DNA of 5,455 nucleotides from Syntrophomonadaceae bacterium (GTDB lineage: Bacteria; Bacillota; Dethiobacteria; DTU022), in assembly GCA_007131435.1 (NCBI GenBank), contig SLQM01000170.1, positions 1 through 5,455 on the forward strand, read 5' to 3'. The notes beneath the pieces are model-generated. The model made no database searches. It was not told where the DNA came from and saw only the letters and a program-made list of their open reading frames with translations. Position numbers and translations under genes: made by a program. Below, piece after piece: positions 4,586-5,455 of this stretch. Every line of letters starts with the position of its first letter. The first letter of the stretch is position 1.

Positions 4586-5248
4586 TTAAAGATAGTCAAG
4601 GAACCGATTTAATGTACTCTGAATATCTTTATCGCTTAAGCTTTTCTTGTAATAGATAGTTTCCGCACCTGACTTCATAGACATAAGCGCCATTTTCAAA
4701 TTATCCATTACTACATTTTTGCTAAGCGGCTTTCTTAGCTCTTTGTTTAGAAGAATTGCAACAATATCTTCTGGGTTTATATCATGGTTTAGAACCACAA
4801 GGGTTAAATCATAAAAATCTCTATATCTCGCCCTCTCATTAATTGCACGAAGTTTCTCTGCACATATCTCCACAATATCCATTGCTTTAACTGAAACAGG
4901 CACTTTATAATAATTATTGTACTTCATTGTAACCGGGGGCAATAGCAACTTCTGGGTTAAATCAATATCTATTTTTATTGAATTAGGCTGTTCTAAAGGC
5001 CCATAGTATTTTATCCGTTCTATCTTTAATGCAAACTGTGACTCATGATAACTTATCACCTCTAAAAAATCATAGGGTTTTAAAGCTTCCTCTATACCTT
5101 GTACACCAACAGATGATATTGATGAGAAATCCAAGTCTTCAGAAAACCTTAGTTGATCAAGATAGAGATGATGGATTGCTGTGCCTCCCTTAAAGATTAG
5201 TTTATCTTTTAGGGATGTATTGTAGATTATGTGTAATACTAGAGCCAA
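4586..5248 (-). CDS. AbiEii-family nucleotidyltransferase toxin (open part of an interrupted gene)
   Basis: The open frame from TTG 5248 encodes 220 residues of the AbiEii/AbiGii nucleotidyltransferase family, the toxin half of type IV TA/abortive infection systems. Motif I is FKGGTAIHHLYL (19-30), followed by LRFSEDLDFSS with the catalytic Asp38 and Asp40. A further acidic strand SIKIDIDL carries Asp94/Asp96. The conserved C-terminal signature is EICAEKLRAINERARYRDFYDL (from 128), with Lys132 and Asp145/Asp148. These enzymes transfer nucleotides to targets such as tRNA 3' ends. TTG 5248 is not a natural start: it lies inside the family sequence EKDYILALVLH, whose first residues are encoded just upstream in the same frame. 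The real start appears to be ATG 5341, after which a TAA stops translation at codon 5. Full length would be 251 codons. Confidence 0.8.
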   Translation of the reverse strand: MALVLHIIYNTSLKDKLIFKGGTAIHHLYLDQLRFSEDLDFSSISSVGVQGIEEALKPYDFLEVISYHESQFALKIERIKYYGPLEQPNSIKIDIDLTQKLLLPPVTMKYNNYYKVPVSVKAMDIVEICAEKLRAINERARYRDFYDLTLVVLNHDINPEDIVAILLNKELRKPLSKNVVMDNLKMALMSMKSGAETIYYKKSLSDKDIQSTLNRFLDYL

Positions 5249-5341
5249 AATATAGTCCTTTTCAGCTGTTGCGAGTGGGTATTTTTGGCTGTTTTTATTA
5301 ATTATAGAAAGCTGTGCCTTGCTCAGTTATTCGATTTTCAT
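5249..5341 (-). pseudogene. 5' end of the AbiEii-like gene carrying an in-frame TAA at codon 5
   Basis: ATG 5341 has GGAG eight bases upstream and reads MKIE, then TAA (5327-5329). The same frame then continues open through LSKAQLSIINKNSQ, KYPLATAEKDYIL and on into the toxin body. The EKDYIL text is the typical segment before the KGGTA motif, so this region belongs to the gene. A single base change (CAA or GAA to TAA) would explain the stop. No ATG, GTG or TTG lies between the stop and TTG 5248; CTG 5326 follows the TAA at once. The gene is probably silenced by nonsense mutation, unless reinitiation occurs. Confidence 0.7.
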
Positions 5342-5455
5342 AATAGATTCTCCATTTTGAATTGAATTGGTCAGCGTCCTTTGATAGTTTGGCAACACCA
5401 GCTATTTGCTTTATTTTATTGTGCAGAAGAGAAGAATCCATGGATCTGAGATCCA
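5298..5455 (-). CDS. C-terminus of a protein upstream of the AbiEii-like toxin, possibly its antitoxin
   Basis: The minus strand enters at the right edge with an open frame of 51 codons ending at TAA (5298-5300). It reads DLRSMDSSLLHNKIKQIAGV, AKLSKDADQFNSKWRIYY and ENRITEQGTAFYN. It is polar and helical in character and overlaps the AbiEii-like start (ATG 5341) by 44 bases. In AbiE-type loci the antitoxin/regulator (AbiEi or a related protein) is encoded immediately upstream and often overlaps the toxin, so position suggests an antitoxin. I cannot confirm a family from this tail alone, because the diagnostic winged-helix N-terminus is outside the window. Confidence 0.5.
   Translation of the reverse strand, partial: DLRSMDSSLLHNKIKQIAGVAKLSKDADQFNSKWRIYYENRITEQGTAFYN

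Overview
The window reads like chromosome of an anaerobic, moderately AT-rich Gram-positive bacterium, probably of the Clostridia/Peptococcaceae type. The clues are strong AGGAG-type ribosome binding sites, frequent TTG/GTG starts, an MttB-family methyltransferase N-terminus, and many toxin-antitoxin (TA) modules. This assignment is inference; no rRNA or marker gene is present.

Left part (1-2273): the 5' end of an MttB-like corrinoid methyltransferase gene runs off the left edge on the minus strand. Its putative promoter is bracketed by two palindromes. Divergent from it is an intact alpha/beta hydrolase (400-1263). This converges on a two-gene minus-strand unit encoding a small two-TM potassium channel (TIGYGD filter) followed by a NimA-like FMN-binding (PPOX-fold) protein. 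The channel unit has a convincing promoter that leads first into an 8-codon mini-ORF with a better ribosome binding site than the channel itself.

Middle part (2274-3374): the roughly 490 bases between the channel and the next hydrolase hold the decayed C-terminal half of a HigA antitoxin and an exact 2 x 18 bp tandem repeat next to an extended -10 promoter. After these comes a membrane-anchored alpha/beta hydrolase whose N-terminal anchor is out of frame with every available start codon. The 3' end of this hydrolase lies inside a 74-base imperfect palindrome resembling REP/MITE-type repeats.

Right part (3394-5455, all minus strand): this half is TA-rich. In transcription order it holds the C-terminus of an unidentified protein, an AbiEii-type nucleotidyltransferase toxin gene interrupted by an in-frame TAA at codon 5, an unrecognised 89-aa ORF, an intact vapBC pair (AbrB-type antitoxin, PIN toxin) and the C-terminal remnant of a RelB/DinJ antitoxin. 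Counting the HigA remnant, four TA families occur within about 3 kb, and only vapBC looks fully intact. I see no clearly new system; the most interesting signals are the broken genes and the repeats that flank them.
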